A stretch of 19,387 nt of DNA. It comes from Deinococcus sp. Lineage in GTDB: Bacteria; Deinococcota; Deinococci; Deinococcales; Deinococcaceae. Shown here in pieces: positions 1 through 7,930 of this stretch (position 1 is its first letter; every line of letters begins with the position of its first letter). The stretch lies in assembly GCA_025351205.1 (NCBI GenBank), contig JANXWI010000074.1, forward strand, positions 1 to 19,387, in the 5' to 3' direction. The notes below the pieces were generated by a model that was given only the letters and a program-made list of their open reading frames with translations, was not told the origin of the DNA and searched no databases. A program made the position numbers and the translations under genes.

Positions 1-1765
1 CGGCCACGAACAGCCCCGCGACCTGCTGGCGGCTCTCGCAGGTGCTGTTCAATGTGGCCTGGAGCTGGCTGCCCTCGCCGTGGGCGGCGCTCACACGGGC
101 GCGGTAGCTGAGGGTGCGGCTCTCGCCCGCCTTCAGTTCGCCGCTGAAGATCACCGGGTCCAGCGCGCTCAGGCCCGCGCCGGGGGCATCGACCAGTCGG
201 TAGGGGGCGCTCACGCCCGACGCGTTGCGGACGCTCAGGCGGACGGTGACCACCTCGCCGGGCAGGGCGCTGGGCACGTCCTCCCGGCGCAGCTCGATGT
301 GGGCGGCGGTGGGCAGCACCTCCACGCTCAGGCTTCGGCTCTGGCCCCAGGGCTGCACCTCGGCGCTGGCCTGCACGCTGCCCGCCAGGGTAGCCCTGGC
401 CTCGAAACGCAGCTGGGCCGGGTGGGCGGCGTCCACAGTTCCGCTGAGCGTGGTGTCGCCGCTCGCCACCAGGCCGCCCGGCAACGTCACGCGCAGGCTG
501 GCGGGCAATTGCTGGGCAAAGACGGTGCTGGCCCGGGCGGTGAAGGTCACCACGTCGCCCACGCACACCTGGGTCTTGTCGGCCACGAAGCTGAGCGCCA
601 CCTCGGGCCTGACCTGCACCCGCACCCGGGTCACGCCGCCCTCGGTCACAGTCGCCTGGGTGCTGGGGGCCTGGGTTGCGGGGGCCTGGGCGGTGCTGAG
701 CGTGGTGCTGGCCCCGGCCACCGGCTTCACGCTCAGTGGATAGCTGGCGGCGGGCAGGTTCAGGCTGGCACTGCCGTTCACGCTCAGCTGGCGCTCGCCC
801 ACCGTGACCTCGGCGCGGATCGGCTGGTTGCCCCCCGGCAGCACCAGTTCGGCACCGACCTCCAGGCGGCCCACCGTGTCGGCCCGCACCACCGTGAGCG
901 GGCTGTCTGTGGCGTCTTTTGGGCCGCCTTTCTGCAATGCAAACAGGGCGGTGTTGCCGGACTGCCCCGCCCCGGCGGGCTGGCGCAGGTACAGGGCGTA
1001 GTTGCCAGCGGGGTCGGGCAGCGGCAGCATGTCCGACCCCAGGTCGCCCGCCCTGTTCAGATTTTCGCCGGGCAGCTTGAGCGCAAAGACATGCCCTGTG
1101 GCACCACGCAGCCCGGCCTGGATCTCGCCCGCGCCATCATTCATGTGCAGGTCCGTGTGGCCGCCGGGGCTGGCGACGTTCAGGGCCGGAATCCCACCCT
1201 TGGCGTGGGTATCGACGTCCAGGCCGTCTGCTCTGATGGCGGCTCCGCTGGTGTTCAGCCGGATGGCGAAGGTGTTCTTGCCCTTGCCCGCCGTCTGCAC
1301 CCGCAGGGTGTACGTTCCGGCGGCCAGGTCGGTGTTCAGGAAACTCTGCCAGTCGGGCGAGCCGACCCCGAAGTTCTGCGATTTCACGACCCTACCGCCA
1401 GCGTCGATCAGCATGAAGGTGCTCGATACGGGGCCGCCGTACCTCTCGTCGCCGTACTCGGCAGGGCTTCGGTAGTCTTTCGGGCCGGACCGGGCGCTGT
1501 AGATGTCCAGCTGCACCCGGCCTGCGACGCCCACCACCAGCCGCAGATCCTGATCGCCCACGGCCCACATCAGCTTGTCACCGACGCTGGTCAGGGGCAG
1601 TGAACTGCTGATCCCCTGGGCCGCCGCGCCGCCGATGAGGGCCGCCGTGACGGTGCTCACGACAGTGCTCAGGGCGCGGCCCGCCACCAGAGCCGCAGCA
1701 GGGCGTCTGGAAGTCTGACCTCCAGACCCCTGAACCTTGGAACCCTGGCGCTTTGACCGGGCCAT
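1..1765 (-). CDS. Secreted multi-domain surface protein with DUF11-like modules (3' end outside window)
   Basis: An open frame runs without a stop from an ATG at 1765 to the left edge (588 codons visible). The start overlaps the TGA of the upstream 933-aa gene (TGATG), with a GGTGGAAG-like ribosome site inside that gene's end, so translational coupling is likely. Residues 1-50 form an export signal with a long basic n-region containing SRR (a possible but non-canonical twin-arginine motif), then a hydrophobic stretch ending GGAAAQ. Residues about 60-170 resemble a pre-peptidase C-terminal-type beta-sandwich (FMLIDAGG, LAAGTYTLRVQTAG). A second similar unit follows at about 190-280. Residues 385-490 and 490-588 look like Ig/DUF11 modules (PGEVVTVRLSVRNASG, GELKAGESRTLSYRARV). 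No catalytic motif is visible. It is probably a structural envelope protein; the missing C-terminus could hold an anchor or barrel. Confidence 0.85.
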   Translation of the reverse strand, partial: MARSKRQGSKVQGSGGQTSRRPAAALVAGRALSTVVSTVTAALIGGAAAQGISSSLPLTSVGDKLMWAVGDQDLRLVVGVAGRVQLDIYSARSGPKDYRSPAEYGDERYGGPVSSTFMLIDAGGRVVKSQNFGVGSPDWQSFLNTDLAAGTYTLRVQTAGKGKNTFAIRLNTSGAAIRADGLDVDTHAKGGIPALNVASPGGHTDLHMNDGAGEIQAGLRGATGHVFALKLPGENLNRAGDLGSDMLPLPDPAGNYALYLRQPAGAGQSGNTALFALQKGGPKDATDSPLTVVRADTVGRLEVGAELVLPGGNQPIRAEVTVGERQLSVNGSASLNLPAASYPLSVKPVAGASTTLSTAQAPATQAPSTQATVTEGGVTRVRVQVRPEVALSFVADKTQVCVGDVVTFTARASTVFAQQLPASLRVTLPGGLVASGDTTLSGTVDAAHPAQLRFEARATLAGSVQASAEVQPWGQSRSLSVEVLPTAAHIELRREDVPSALPGEVVTVRLSVRNASGVSAPYRLVDAPGAGLSALDPVIFSGELKAGESRTLSYRARVSAAHGEGSQLQATLNSTCESRQQVAGLFVA

Positions 1766-4566
1766 CAGTTCTTCCACCCGGCAACAGGGTCGGTCACGGC
1801 GGCCCCGGTCATATCAACACTGGGAACGCCCGTAAAGCGGAAGCGGTACGTGAGAACGAGTTCGCCTGCCGGGAGCGTGCCCAGCGCCAGGGTGTTGATC
1901 CCATCAATCAGAGTTGCGCCCACCGGAAGGGGGTCGCTGAGCGTGAAGCCGTTCAGGGGCCGGGCCGCCGTCAGGACGAGCTGCACCCGGTACACGCCCT
2001 CCTCGGGGCTTGTCAGCACCGCCTTGCGAACTTGCAGCAGGCCGGGGGTCTGGGCGGTGCCCATGCTCAGGGTGGTGCTTCTCACCACGCCGATGTCGGC
2101 GGAGTTGGGCTGAAGCGGGAAGTCGATGCTCGTCAGGCCGCGCACGTTCACGCCCCGGCTGCCGGGCCTGCCGCCGTCCTGCGGCACACTCAAAGGCTGC
2201 TGCGAGACGCTGGCCGGGTCCAGGCGCAGCGCCGTGAAGCCCTCGCGCACGCTGCCGAAGTGGTAGCGGCCCGTGCCGTCGCTCAGGGCAATGCGCCCGT
2301 TTGCCAGCACCACCCGGGCATTCTGTACCGGAACGTCCGTGCCCTGCTGGTAGACGCCGTCGCGGTTGATGTCCTGAAAGACGTAGCCCACGACGTCGGC
2401 AATCGGCGCGAACAGCAGCGGCGTGAGCCGGTTGGTGGCGCTGGCCGAAATCCTGGGAATCTCGGAGCCGCCCGCCGAGATGGCGCGGGCAATCGCAGTG
2501 TTCTGGATGCGGTCCCCGGCGGCGCTGGGCAGCACGCGGGCCTCGAAGACCACCTCATGCTGCGCCCCCGGCCCCAGTTCCGGCAGCGTCCAGACGTGGC
2601 TGCTGCCCGTGGTCACGGGGTCGGCAATGGGCGAACCGTTAAAGCGTCCGCTGCCCGGAATGTATTCCAGTCCGGTGGGCATGGCGTCGTTGATCTCGAC
2701 CATCCGCAGGGTCGCCACGGTGGACGGGTTGCGCACCAGAAAGGTGTAGGTCACGACGTCACCGATGCTGACCTCGGCGGGCGTGCTGGTTTTGCTGAAG
2801 CTCAGGCCGCCCGCGAACACCGGGCTGATCACCGCCTGCGAGGTCAGGGGCGCGGCAAATTCGCGGCTGGTAAAGCTGAAGGCGTTGCTGATCACCGTGT
2901 CGTCGGGGGTATTCGCCAGCACGCGGGCCACGAGGACGCGGCTCAGGCTCTGTCCGGCGCTCAGCGTGCCAATGGTCCAGGTCACCACCCCTGCCTTCAG
3001 GCTGCCGCCCTCCGCCGAGACGAATTCCAGGTGGCTGTCGAGCGGGTCGCTCAGCACCACGTTGGTTACTGCCACGCTCAGCGGGTTGCTCACCAAGAGG
3101 GTGTAGGTCAGCAGGTCGCCGGGCTTGACAGTTCCTGCCGGGCTGACCGCCTTGCTCAGCGCAGGCTGGCCGACCACCAGCGCCGCGACGCGGTCCAGGG
3201 TGGCGTTCTCGGCAGCGCCCCGGACCCCGCCTGCGGTCAGGCGCACTTCTACCGGAGCGCTGCTGTCTCTGGCCGGGGTGATGCAGGCCAGAAAATCGTG
3301 AGACGCGCCGGGGGTCAGCGTCAGCGGTTGCACCAGCGCCGATCCGCCCTGGTCCAGCAGGCGCACCGCCGCACTTCCCGCCGTGACCTCGGGGCGCACC
3401 GTGAGGCTGTCTTCCCGGTCTCCCAGGTTGACCACGGTCTGCCCGAAGCACACCTCCTGACCGGCGAAGGCGTCCGGGCGAACCTGCTGATCGTCGCCGC
3501 TCAGCTCACCGCCAGGGCTGGCCTGCGGGTTGCCGACTGGCCCCAGCGCCAGGGCCGGGGCGTAGCGCACGTTCACGCTGGCCGCCGCCTGGGCATCCGG
3601 CGCGCCCGAACTGGAAAGCCGGGCCACGTTCTGACGGCTGCCGACCTCGCCGGGGGGGGCCAGCAGCCGGAAGCTGAGCTGGGCCGCAGCAGCAGGGGCC
3701 AGACTGTCCAGCCGCCAGCGCAGCCCCGAGAGCACGCCCGGCTCACTGGCCTGCCAGTTTACGCCGTCGGCGCTGTACTCCACGCGGCCCGCCGTGGGCG
3801 CGGCGCTGCCCGCCACGAAGGTAAAGCCGCTCATGTCGGGCGTGTTCAGCAGGTCGCTGACCACCACCTCACGGGACACGCCCTGCCCGCTGTTGTTCAG
3901 GGTCAGGGTCACGCCCACCGCGCTGCCCGGTGTCACGCGCGGGGCACTGAAGCTCTTGCTCAGCGTCAGGGCGGGCGGCTCGGCCACCTCGATGCGGGCC
4001 ACGTTGTCTGCGTCGGTGGCCCCGCCCAGTGCAGCTGCACAGCCCGCCGTCAGGTTGACGAAGGCCGCGCCACGGCTGCCCACCTGGGTGGAAGCGCGCA
4101 CGAGCAGCGTGGCGCTGGCGTCGGCAGGCAATTCCAGGCTGCTGATGGCGGCTTCATCCGCGCCGATCACCCCGTTGCCGTCGCGGTCCAGATGAACGCT
4201 CAGGTCGCCCGGCAGGAAACCCGAGGCGGCGTCAGTACTGGTTTCCAGCGCGTAGGTGTTAGGCGCGTTGCCGGTGTTGGTCAGGATGTAGCGCAGCGTG
4301 GCCACCTCAGCAGGCAGCAGCGAGACGCTCTGCCCCGGAGCCTGCACCGTGCCGCTGGGCAGCACGCTCAGCGAGCAGACCTGCTGCACCGATGTCTGCA
4401 CCCGCGCCGAGGTCAGCAGAATCGGCGCTTCGGCGGGATCGCCGGGCAGCGCCTGGAAGGTGGCCTGGTTTTCGATCACCGTCCCGGCGGGTGTTCCGAC
4501 TGCGCCCGCCAGACCCAGCAGGGTCAGGAACAGGAACAGCAGCTGGATTGGAACACGGTGCCGCAT
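1765..4566 (-). CDS. Secreted DUF11 repeat protein with EF-hand-like loop and SdrD B-like domain, 933 aa
   Basis: The start at 4566 is preferred over upstream ATGs because CGGAGG lies 7 bases before it and the protein then begins with a clean signal peptide (MRHRVPIQLLFLFLTLLGLAGAVG). Several DUF11-type modules follow: about 195-335, 465-580 (SKAVSPAGTVKPGDLLTYTL, VVLSDPLD) and 585-715 (SKTSTPAEVSIGDVVTYTFL). A final half-module at 845-933 contains LSDPLPVGATLIDG. Residues 127-138 (DRDGNGVIGADE) fit an EF-hand loop with D127, D129, N131, G132 and E138. Residues 726-785 (VGYVFQDINRDGVYQQGTD) match an SdrD B/Cna-B-like fold with its DxNxDG loop. There is no LPxTG or SLH anchor. It ends by overlapping the next gene. 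A structural role on the cell surface is inferred; no enzyme activity is suggested. Confidence 0.93.
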   Translation of the reverse strand: MRHRVPIQLLFLFLTLLGLAGAVGTPAGTVIENQATFQALPGDPAEAPILLTSARVQTSVQQVCSLSVLPSGTVQAPGQSVSLLPAEVATLRYILTNTGNAPNTYALETSTDAASGFLPGDLSVHLDRDGNGVIGADEAAISSLELPADASATLLVRASTQVGSRGAAFVNLTAGCAAALGGATDADNVARIEVAEPPALTLSKSFSAPRVTPGSAVGVTLTLNNSGQGVSREVVVSDLLNTPDMSGFTFVAGSAAPTAGRVEYSADGVNWQASEPGVLSGLRWRLDSLAPAAAAQLSFRLLAPPGEVGSRQNVARLSSSGAPDAQAAASVNVRYAPALALGPVGNPQASPGGELSGDDQQVRPDAFAGQEVCFGQTVVNLGDREDSLTVRPEVTAGSAAVRLLDQGGSALVQPLTLTPGASHDFLACITPARDSSAPVEVRLTAGGVRGAAENATLDRVAALVVGQPALSKAVSPAGTVKPGDLLTYTLLVSNPLSVAVTNVVLSDPLDSHLEFVSAEGGSLKAGVVTWTIGTLSAGQSLSRVLVARVLANTPDDTVISNAFSFTSREFAAPLTSQAVISPVFAGGLSFSKTSTPAEVSIGDVVTYTFLVRNPSTVATLRMVEINDAMPTGLEYIPGSGRFNGSPIADPVTTGSSHVWTLPELGPGAQHEVVFEARVLPSAAGDRIQNTAIARAISAGGSEIPRISASATNRLTPLLFAPIADVVGYVFQDINRDGVYQQGTDVPVQNARVVLANGRIALSDGTGRYHFGSVREGFTALRLDPASVSQQPLSVPQDGGRPGSRGVNVRGLTSIDFPLQPNSADIGVVRSTTLSMGTAQTPGLLQVRKAVLTSPEEGVYRVQLVLTAARPLNGFTLSDPLPVGATLIDGINTLALGTLPAGELVLTYRFRFTGVPSVDMTGAAVTDPVAGWKN

Positions 4567-4639
4567 AAACCTCCGGGCGAGGACAGACGAACAAGCAGAG
4601 ACAGCGGAGGGGGGGAAATGACGCAATGGCGCTTCTGTA

Positions 4640-4683
4640 TTTGAGGTGTTTTGAAACAAAGTTTGAGGTGTTCTGAAACAAAG
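4640..4683. repeat. Two tandem 22-bp repeats upstream of the 933-aa gene
   Basis: Units 4640-4661 and 4662-4683 share 21 of 22 bases; each contains TTTGAGGTGTT followed by GAAACAAAG. They are the most AT-rich part of the gap between the 678-aa and 933-aa genes, 74 bases before the ATG at 4566. A period of 22 bp is about two helical turns, so both copies face the same side of the DNA, as expected for a paired operator. No convincing -35/-10 pair could be fixed on the minus strand; TACAGA just downstream of the repeats is only a weak -10. Confidence 0.8.
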
Positions 4684-4774
4684 GGCGTGCAGAACAGCAG
4701 GGTTGCAGAGAAGCAGATCTGGCTCAGAGCTGCACCCGGACATGGGCGCGCTCCGCTCCAGAACAGAGTTCTGA

Positions 4775-4820
4775 GGGCTGGCGGGTGCGCCCTGCCCAGG
4801 TGGAGCGCACCCGTCAGCCC
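4775..4820 (-). terminator. Strong hairpin downstream of the 678-aa gene
   Basis: The arms GGGCTGGCGGGTGCGC (4775-4790) and GCGCACCCGTCAGCCC (4805-4820) pair over 16 positions with one mismatch (G-T on plus, A-C on minus) around a 14-base loop. The hairpin lies 34 bases past the stop of the 678-aa gene, directly after its 13-bp repeats. There is no U-tract on either strand, so it may be an RNA-stabilising or partial terminator hairpin separating the 678-aa gene from the 933-aa gene. Confidence 0.6.
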
Positions 4821-4859
4821 TGCTCTGCTCACCTGCTCTGCTCACCTGCTCTGCTCAGT
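4821..4859 (-). repeat. Three tandem 13-bp repeats spanning the stop codon of the 678-aa gene
   Basis: Units 4821-4833, 4834-4846 and 4847-4859 read TGCTCTGCTCACC twice, then TGCTCTGCTCAGT on the plus strand. On the coding (minus) strand each unit contains TGAGCAGAGCA. The first TGA is the true stop of the 678-aa gene (4857-4855). Because 13 is not a multiple of three, the three TGA codons fall in all three reading frames. Confidence 0.9.
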
Positions 4860-6891
4860 TGATGCTGACCTTGAAGGTCACGTCGAAGCGCTCGCCGGGC
4901 TTGAGGACGTCGCTGCCGTCGATCAGGTTGTCGTTGTTGGTGTCGGCGGCCACCTCGACCTTGACGCCCGTGGCCAGGGTGCCCGGCGCGGTGGCGCTCC
5001 AGGTGCCGGTTCCGCCCACGCGGTACACCACCTTGCCGGGGGCCAGGACGGTGGTGGTCGCCGAGATGCTGGAAAAGCTGGTGTTGGTGGGCAGCACGTC
5101 GGACACGATCACGCTCTTGATGTTGGCATTGGCCTTGTTGATGGCCGTGATGGTATAGGTCAGCACCTCGCCGGGCTTGGCGCTGGCCTTGTCCACCGTC
5201 TTGGACACGTAGTTGGCAGGCGTGCCGATCTTGGGCACCGTCACGGTGTCGTTGGTGTCGCTCGCCACCACGCCGCTGGTGTTGCCCGTAGCGCTCTGGG
5301 TCAGGGCGTACGCGCCGGGGTAGGCGTTGTCGGGCACGTCCACCACCGGAATCAGGCAGTAGCTGGTACCCGGGGCCACGCTGGGCGTGACGGTGATGGC
5401 AGTCGTGCTGTCGGCAATGCCGTCGCAGTTGGCGTCGGGCAGGTAGCGCAGCGCCCGGGTCACGTTGCCGCCCGGGGTGCTGAAGGTCACGCTCCCGCTG
5501 GGCGTGAAGGCTTCCGCCGTGCCGCCGTTGTTCTTGATCTGCATCGGAATGCTGCTCAGTGTATTGGTGGTGCTGGTCGTAGGGTTGCCGCCCGCCGTGG
5601 GAGCAGTGGCGTTCTGGTTGACGACGGTGGCCGGGGCCGGGTCGGTGGCCGTCTTGTCACCGAAGACCACGCCGGGCAGCAGCACCGTGTCGGTGGTGGC
5701 GTCTTTCTTGGCCGGGTCGTTGCTGCTCGTGGCGGTCACGGTAAAGGTCGGCTGAGTATTGAAGGCCGTGGTGGTGCTGCCGGCGGCCAGGGTCACCTCG
5801 ACCCGGATATCGCGCGTCCCGCCCGCTGCCAGCACCCCGATGTCGGGAATGGTGTCGCCGTCGGTGTCGGTCAGGACGGCCCCGGCACTGTCGAGCAGGC
5901 GGTAGGTCGCCCCGGTGGGCAGGTTGGCGACCAGCGCCGTGACGTCGAAGGTGTCGGGGCGGTTGCCGGGGTTGCGCACGGTGTTGGTGAACGTCACCCT
6001 GGTGGTGGTGCTGACCGAGGGGGCACTCTGGGTGTCGCCGCTCTGGGTCACGGTCACGGGCGTGGTGTCCACCGAGGCGTAGGTGGTGGCGGCGGGCGCG
6101 TTGCCGTCGGGGTAGGTCTTCGGCCCGATGGCCACGGCGTCGGTGCGCGACACGGTGGTCAGGTTGGCGTTGTTGCTGTCGCTGGGCTGGGTGTAAGGAG
6201 TGGCCGGTTCACTGCCCGCCGCCGCGTTGGTCTTGCGGGTGCCGGTGGGGCTGGAGCCGTAGGTCTGGGCGTCGGTGGCGGTGGTGGGAATGGTGTAGAC
6301 CTGATAGAAGCCCACGAAGCCGTCTTTGGCCAGGCCGCTGATGCTGGTAATCGGCGTCAGGGCGGTCAGTTCGGCGGCTGTCACGGTGCCGTCGGCGTTG
6401 GTGTCGGGGTTGACCGCGTAGTACCTGACGCTTGTCTGGGCCAGCCCCGTACCCGTGCCGCCCACGCCGTTGCTGGCGGTGGTTCCGGTGCTCAGGTCGT
6501 AGCTCTCACCCTGCACGTTGCCGGTGTTGGTCAGGGTGTAGGGGTAGGCCACGATGTCGCCGGGCTTGGCCGTTTTGGTCAGGCCGGGCCTGGCGTAGTC
6601 CGGCGCGTCGGTTGCGACCGTGCCGGTGGTGGTCTGGTTGGGCGTGACGGTGAAGCTGGGCACCGGCAGCACCGTGGTACTGACGGTGTTCGAGTTCACG
6701 GGGGTCTGGGCCGCGCCCAGGTCGTCGCTGAAGTTGATGGTCGCGGTGTTCACGATACTCAGCCCGGCGGTGGTGCCGGTTGCGCCAGTGGACCCGGCAG
6801 CCAGGGCCACCATCAGCGACAGAACACTCAGGGACACGAACCGTTGGGGCAGACTCACGGACTTCTTCATCGGACTCAGGGGCTTCTTCAT
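4855..6891 (-). CDS. Secreted Thr/Ser-rich DUF11-type protein with calcium-loop motifs, 678 aa
   Basis: The ATG at 6891 follows AGGAGG (6902-6897) by 5 bases; the out-of-frame ATG at 6895 and the in-frame one at 6870 fit worse. Residues 1-35 are a basic, hydrophobic signal peptide ending near LAAGSTGA. The mature chain is rich in T, S, A, N and D and poor in Cys. Beta-sandwich units resembling DUF11 are seen at about 75-200 (RPGLTKTAKPGDIVAYPYTL), 280-405 (RNPGNRPDTFDVTALV) and 555-678 (SKTVDKASAKPGEVLTYTIT, VIVSDVLPTNT). Four acidic loops look calcium-binding: 163-174 (DTNADGTVTAAE, a full EF-hand pattern), 342-350, 486-494 and 650-658. It ends FDVTFKVSIN, close to the end of the neighbouring 180-aa protein (LKLSFRVRVN). 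It is likely an exported structural surface protein; the exact role is unknown. Confidence 0.93.
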   Translation of the reverse strand: MKKPLSPMKKSVSLPQRFVSLSVLSLMVALAAGSTGATGTTAGLSIVNTATINFSDDLGAAQTPVNSNTVSTTVLPVPSFTVTPNQTTTGTVATDAPDYARPGLTKTAKPGDIVAYPYTLTNTGNVQGESYDLSTGTTASNGVGGTGTGLAQTSVRYYAVNPDTNADGTVTAAELTALTPITSISGLAKDGFVGFYQVYTIPTTATDAQTYGSSPTGTRKTNAAAGSEPATPYTQPSDSNNANLTTVSRTDAVAIGPKTYPDGNAPAATTYASVDTTPVTVTQSGDTQSAPSVSTTTRVTFTNTVRNPGNRPDTFDVTALVANLPTGATYRLLDSAGAVLTDTDGDTIPDIGVLAAGGTRDIRVEVTLAAGSTTTAFNTQPTFTVTATSSNDPAKKDATTDTVLLPGVVFGDKTATDPAPATVVNQNATAPTAGGNPTTSTTNTLSSIPMQIKNNGGTAEAFTPSGSVTFSTPGGNVTRALRYLPDANCDGIADSTTAITVTPSVAPGTSYCLIPVVDVPDNAYPGAYALTQSATGNTSGVVASDTNDTVTVPKIGTPANYVSKTVDKASAKPGEVLTYTITAINKANANIKSVIVSDVLPTNTSFSSISATTTVLAPGKVVYRVGGTGTWSATAPGTLATGVKVEVAADTNNDNLIDGSDVLKPGERFDVTFKVSIN

Positions 6892-7070
6892 TCATTCCTC
6901 CTCAGGAACAGGGCGACGGCTCACCCGAAACATCGGGTTTTGGGACATTCAGGACGGAGAACGACGAAAAGGCGACGTGATACAGGGCGACCCGGAAGCA
7001 GTCGTCACAGTTGAGACGGCTGACACGCAACACATGTCAACGGAATGAAGTTCAGGGGGTGTGGTTACGC

Positions 7071-7115
7071 ACCTACGTCAGTTGACCCGCTGCCAGTTAG
7101 CCTGCTGTCAGTTGA
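7071..7115 (-). repeat. Three degenerate 15-bp tandem repeats spanning the stop codon of the 180-aa gene
   Basis: On the minus strand the units are TCAACTGACAGCAGG (7115-7101), CTAACTGGCAGCGGG (7100-7086) and TCAACTGACGTAGGT (7085-7071). The first contains the last Asn codon and the TGA stop (7110-7108). The period keeps the frame: the second unit has TGG where the first has TGA, and the third has TGA again. Readthrough would therefore add nine residues ending in the same VN as the gene itself. Confidence 0.8.
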
Positions 7116-7650
7116 CCCGCACCCGGAAGCTGAGCTTCAGCGACTCCTCGGCGGCCAGCTGCGTAATGACCCAGCGCACGTTGGTGTACTCGGTCACAGG
7201 GGCGGCCACCTGCCTGGTCACGCTCTTGCCGTTCTCGGTCACGGTCACGGTCTTCATGGGCGTGGCGGCGTAGCTCTTGCCGAGGTCGATACTGTACTGG
7301 GTGTTCCACCTCTCGCCGCTGGGGGTGGCGCTGCCCGCGTAGACTGTTCCCTTGGGCACGGGTACGCTGATCACCGGGCTTTTAACGACCTTGCCCGAGA
7401 CGTTGGCCACCGTGACCTCCTCGCGCAGCACGTCGCCCGGAAGCACGGTCTTGGGACTGGCGATCACGTTCTCCACCGTTTTGCCGTCCACGGTGCTCGC
7501 CTTGATCTGGTCCTGGGCCAGCGTCACCTTGACCGCTGCCGCCGCCTGGGTGGCCGCCTGGGCCGCCTGGGCCGTCTTGGTGGCGGCTGGAGCGTTCTGT
7601 GCCATTGCCACCGTGCCCATCAGGGCCACCATCGTCATGAGCTTCTTCAT
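7108..7650 (-). CDS. Small secreted single-module DUF11-like protein, 180 aa
   Basis: The chosen ATG at 7650 has AAGGAG four bases upstream and begins a typical signal peptide (MKKLMTMVALMGTVAMA, cleavage expected after AMA near residue 17). The upstream in-frame ATG would bury this signal. A Gln/Ala/Thr-rich linker (about 18-40) leads into one beta-rich module of the DUF11/COG1361 type: KTVLPGDVLREEVTVANVSGK, then PVISVPVPKGTVYAGSA, TQYSIDLGK and a final strand LKLSFRVRVN. This final strand matches the end of the 678-aa neighbour, so the two probably share a domain ancestor. It is the first gene of the four-gene minus-strand envelope cluster, with 216 bases to the next gene. A subunit or partner of the larger surface proteins is plausible but unproven. 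Confidence 0.9.
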   Translation of the reverse strand: MKKLMTMVALMGTVAMAQNAPAATKTAQAAQAATQAAAAVKVTLAQDQIKASTVDGKTVENVIASPKTVLPGDVLREEVTVANVSGKVVKSPVISVPVPKGTVYAGSATPSGERWNTQYSIDLGKSYAATPMKTVTVTENGKSVTRQVAAPVTEYTNVRWVITQLAAEESLKLSFRVRVN

Positions 7651-7810
7651 ATGTCTCCTTGCCAGCGTGTTCAGGCACAAACGCTTTGCACCGCAACTGG
7701 GGCGGCGCGGGTGTGCCCTGACCTCTGGCGCTCACGCCACCGGCTTTGCAGCTGGCCGGGCCTGCCGAACTGGACACGCCAGATGCCCCGTCACCCCTGG
7801 CTGTTGCCCC

Positions 7811-7837
7811 GGCTCCGACTGTCCGCCAGTCGGGGCC
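7811..7837. other. Intergenic stem-loop
   Basis: GGCTCCGACTG and CAGTCGGGGCC pair over 11 positions (one T-G on the plus strand) around the loop TCCGC. There is no T-run on either side. If the minus-strand promoter candidate nearby is real, the hairpin would lie in the leader of the 180-aa gene; otherwise its role is unknown. Confidence 0.5.
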
Positions 7838-7853
7838 ATTCGTTCAGGTGACG

Positions 7854-7880
7854 GTTCTATCTTGATGTTCTAAATGTCAC
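7854..7880 (-). promoter_or_regulatory. Weak promoter candidate for the 180-aa gene
   Basis: On the minus strand GTGACA (7880-7875) matches the -35 consensus at 5 of 6 and TAGAAC (7859-7854) matches the -10 at 4 of 6. The 15-base spacer is shorter than ideal. It would give a leader of about 195 bases carrying the stem-loop at 7811-7837. Confidence 0.25.
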
Positions 7881-7930
7881 AGCGGGCTTACAGCGCGTGA
7901 GCTGGTCGGTCACGGGGTGGTCAGGGGTTG

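Noticed and set aside
80..1603. 507-aa plus-strand ORF opposite the partial surface gene
   Set aside because: It is His/Gly/Gln/Val-rich low complexity typical of antisense frames in GC-rich DNA. The minus strand carries a coherent signal peptide, beta-sandwich modules and a coupled start.
1706..1708. Twin-arginine export signal in the partial surface protein (SRR at residues 19-21)
   Set aside because: The following residues (PAA) do not match the FLK part of the motif; left as a possibility only.
1753..4644. 963-aa plus-strand ORF
   Set aside because: Antisense shadow of the 933-aa DUF11 protein; no domain, signal or ribosome site.
4651..7014. 787-aa plus-strand ORF, very rich in Gly/Val/His
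   Set aside because: Antisense to the 678-aa secreted protein. Its GVGxG-like runs come from Thr/Asp codons on the other strand.
7035..7040. Perfect minus-strand TTGACA upstream of the 678-aa gene
   Set aside because: No acceptable -10 at 16-18 bases, so it is not called as a promoter.
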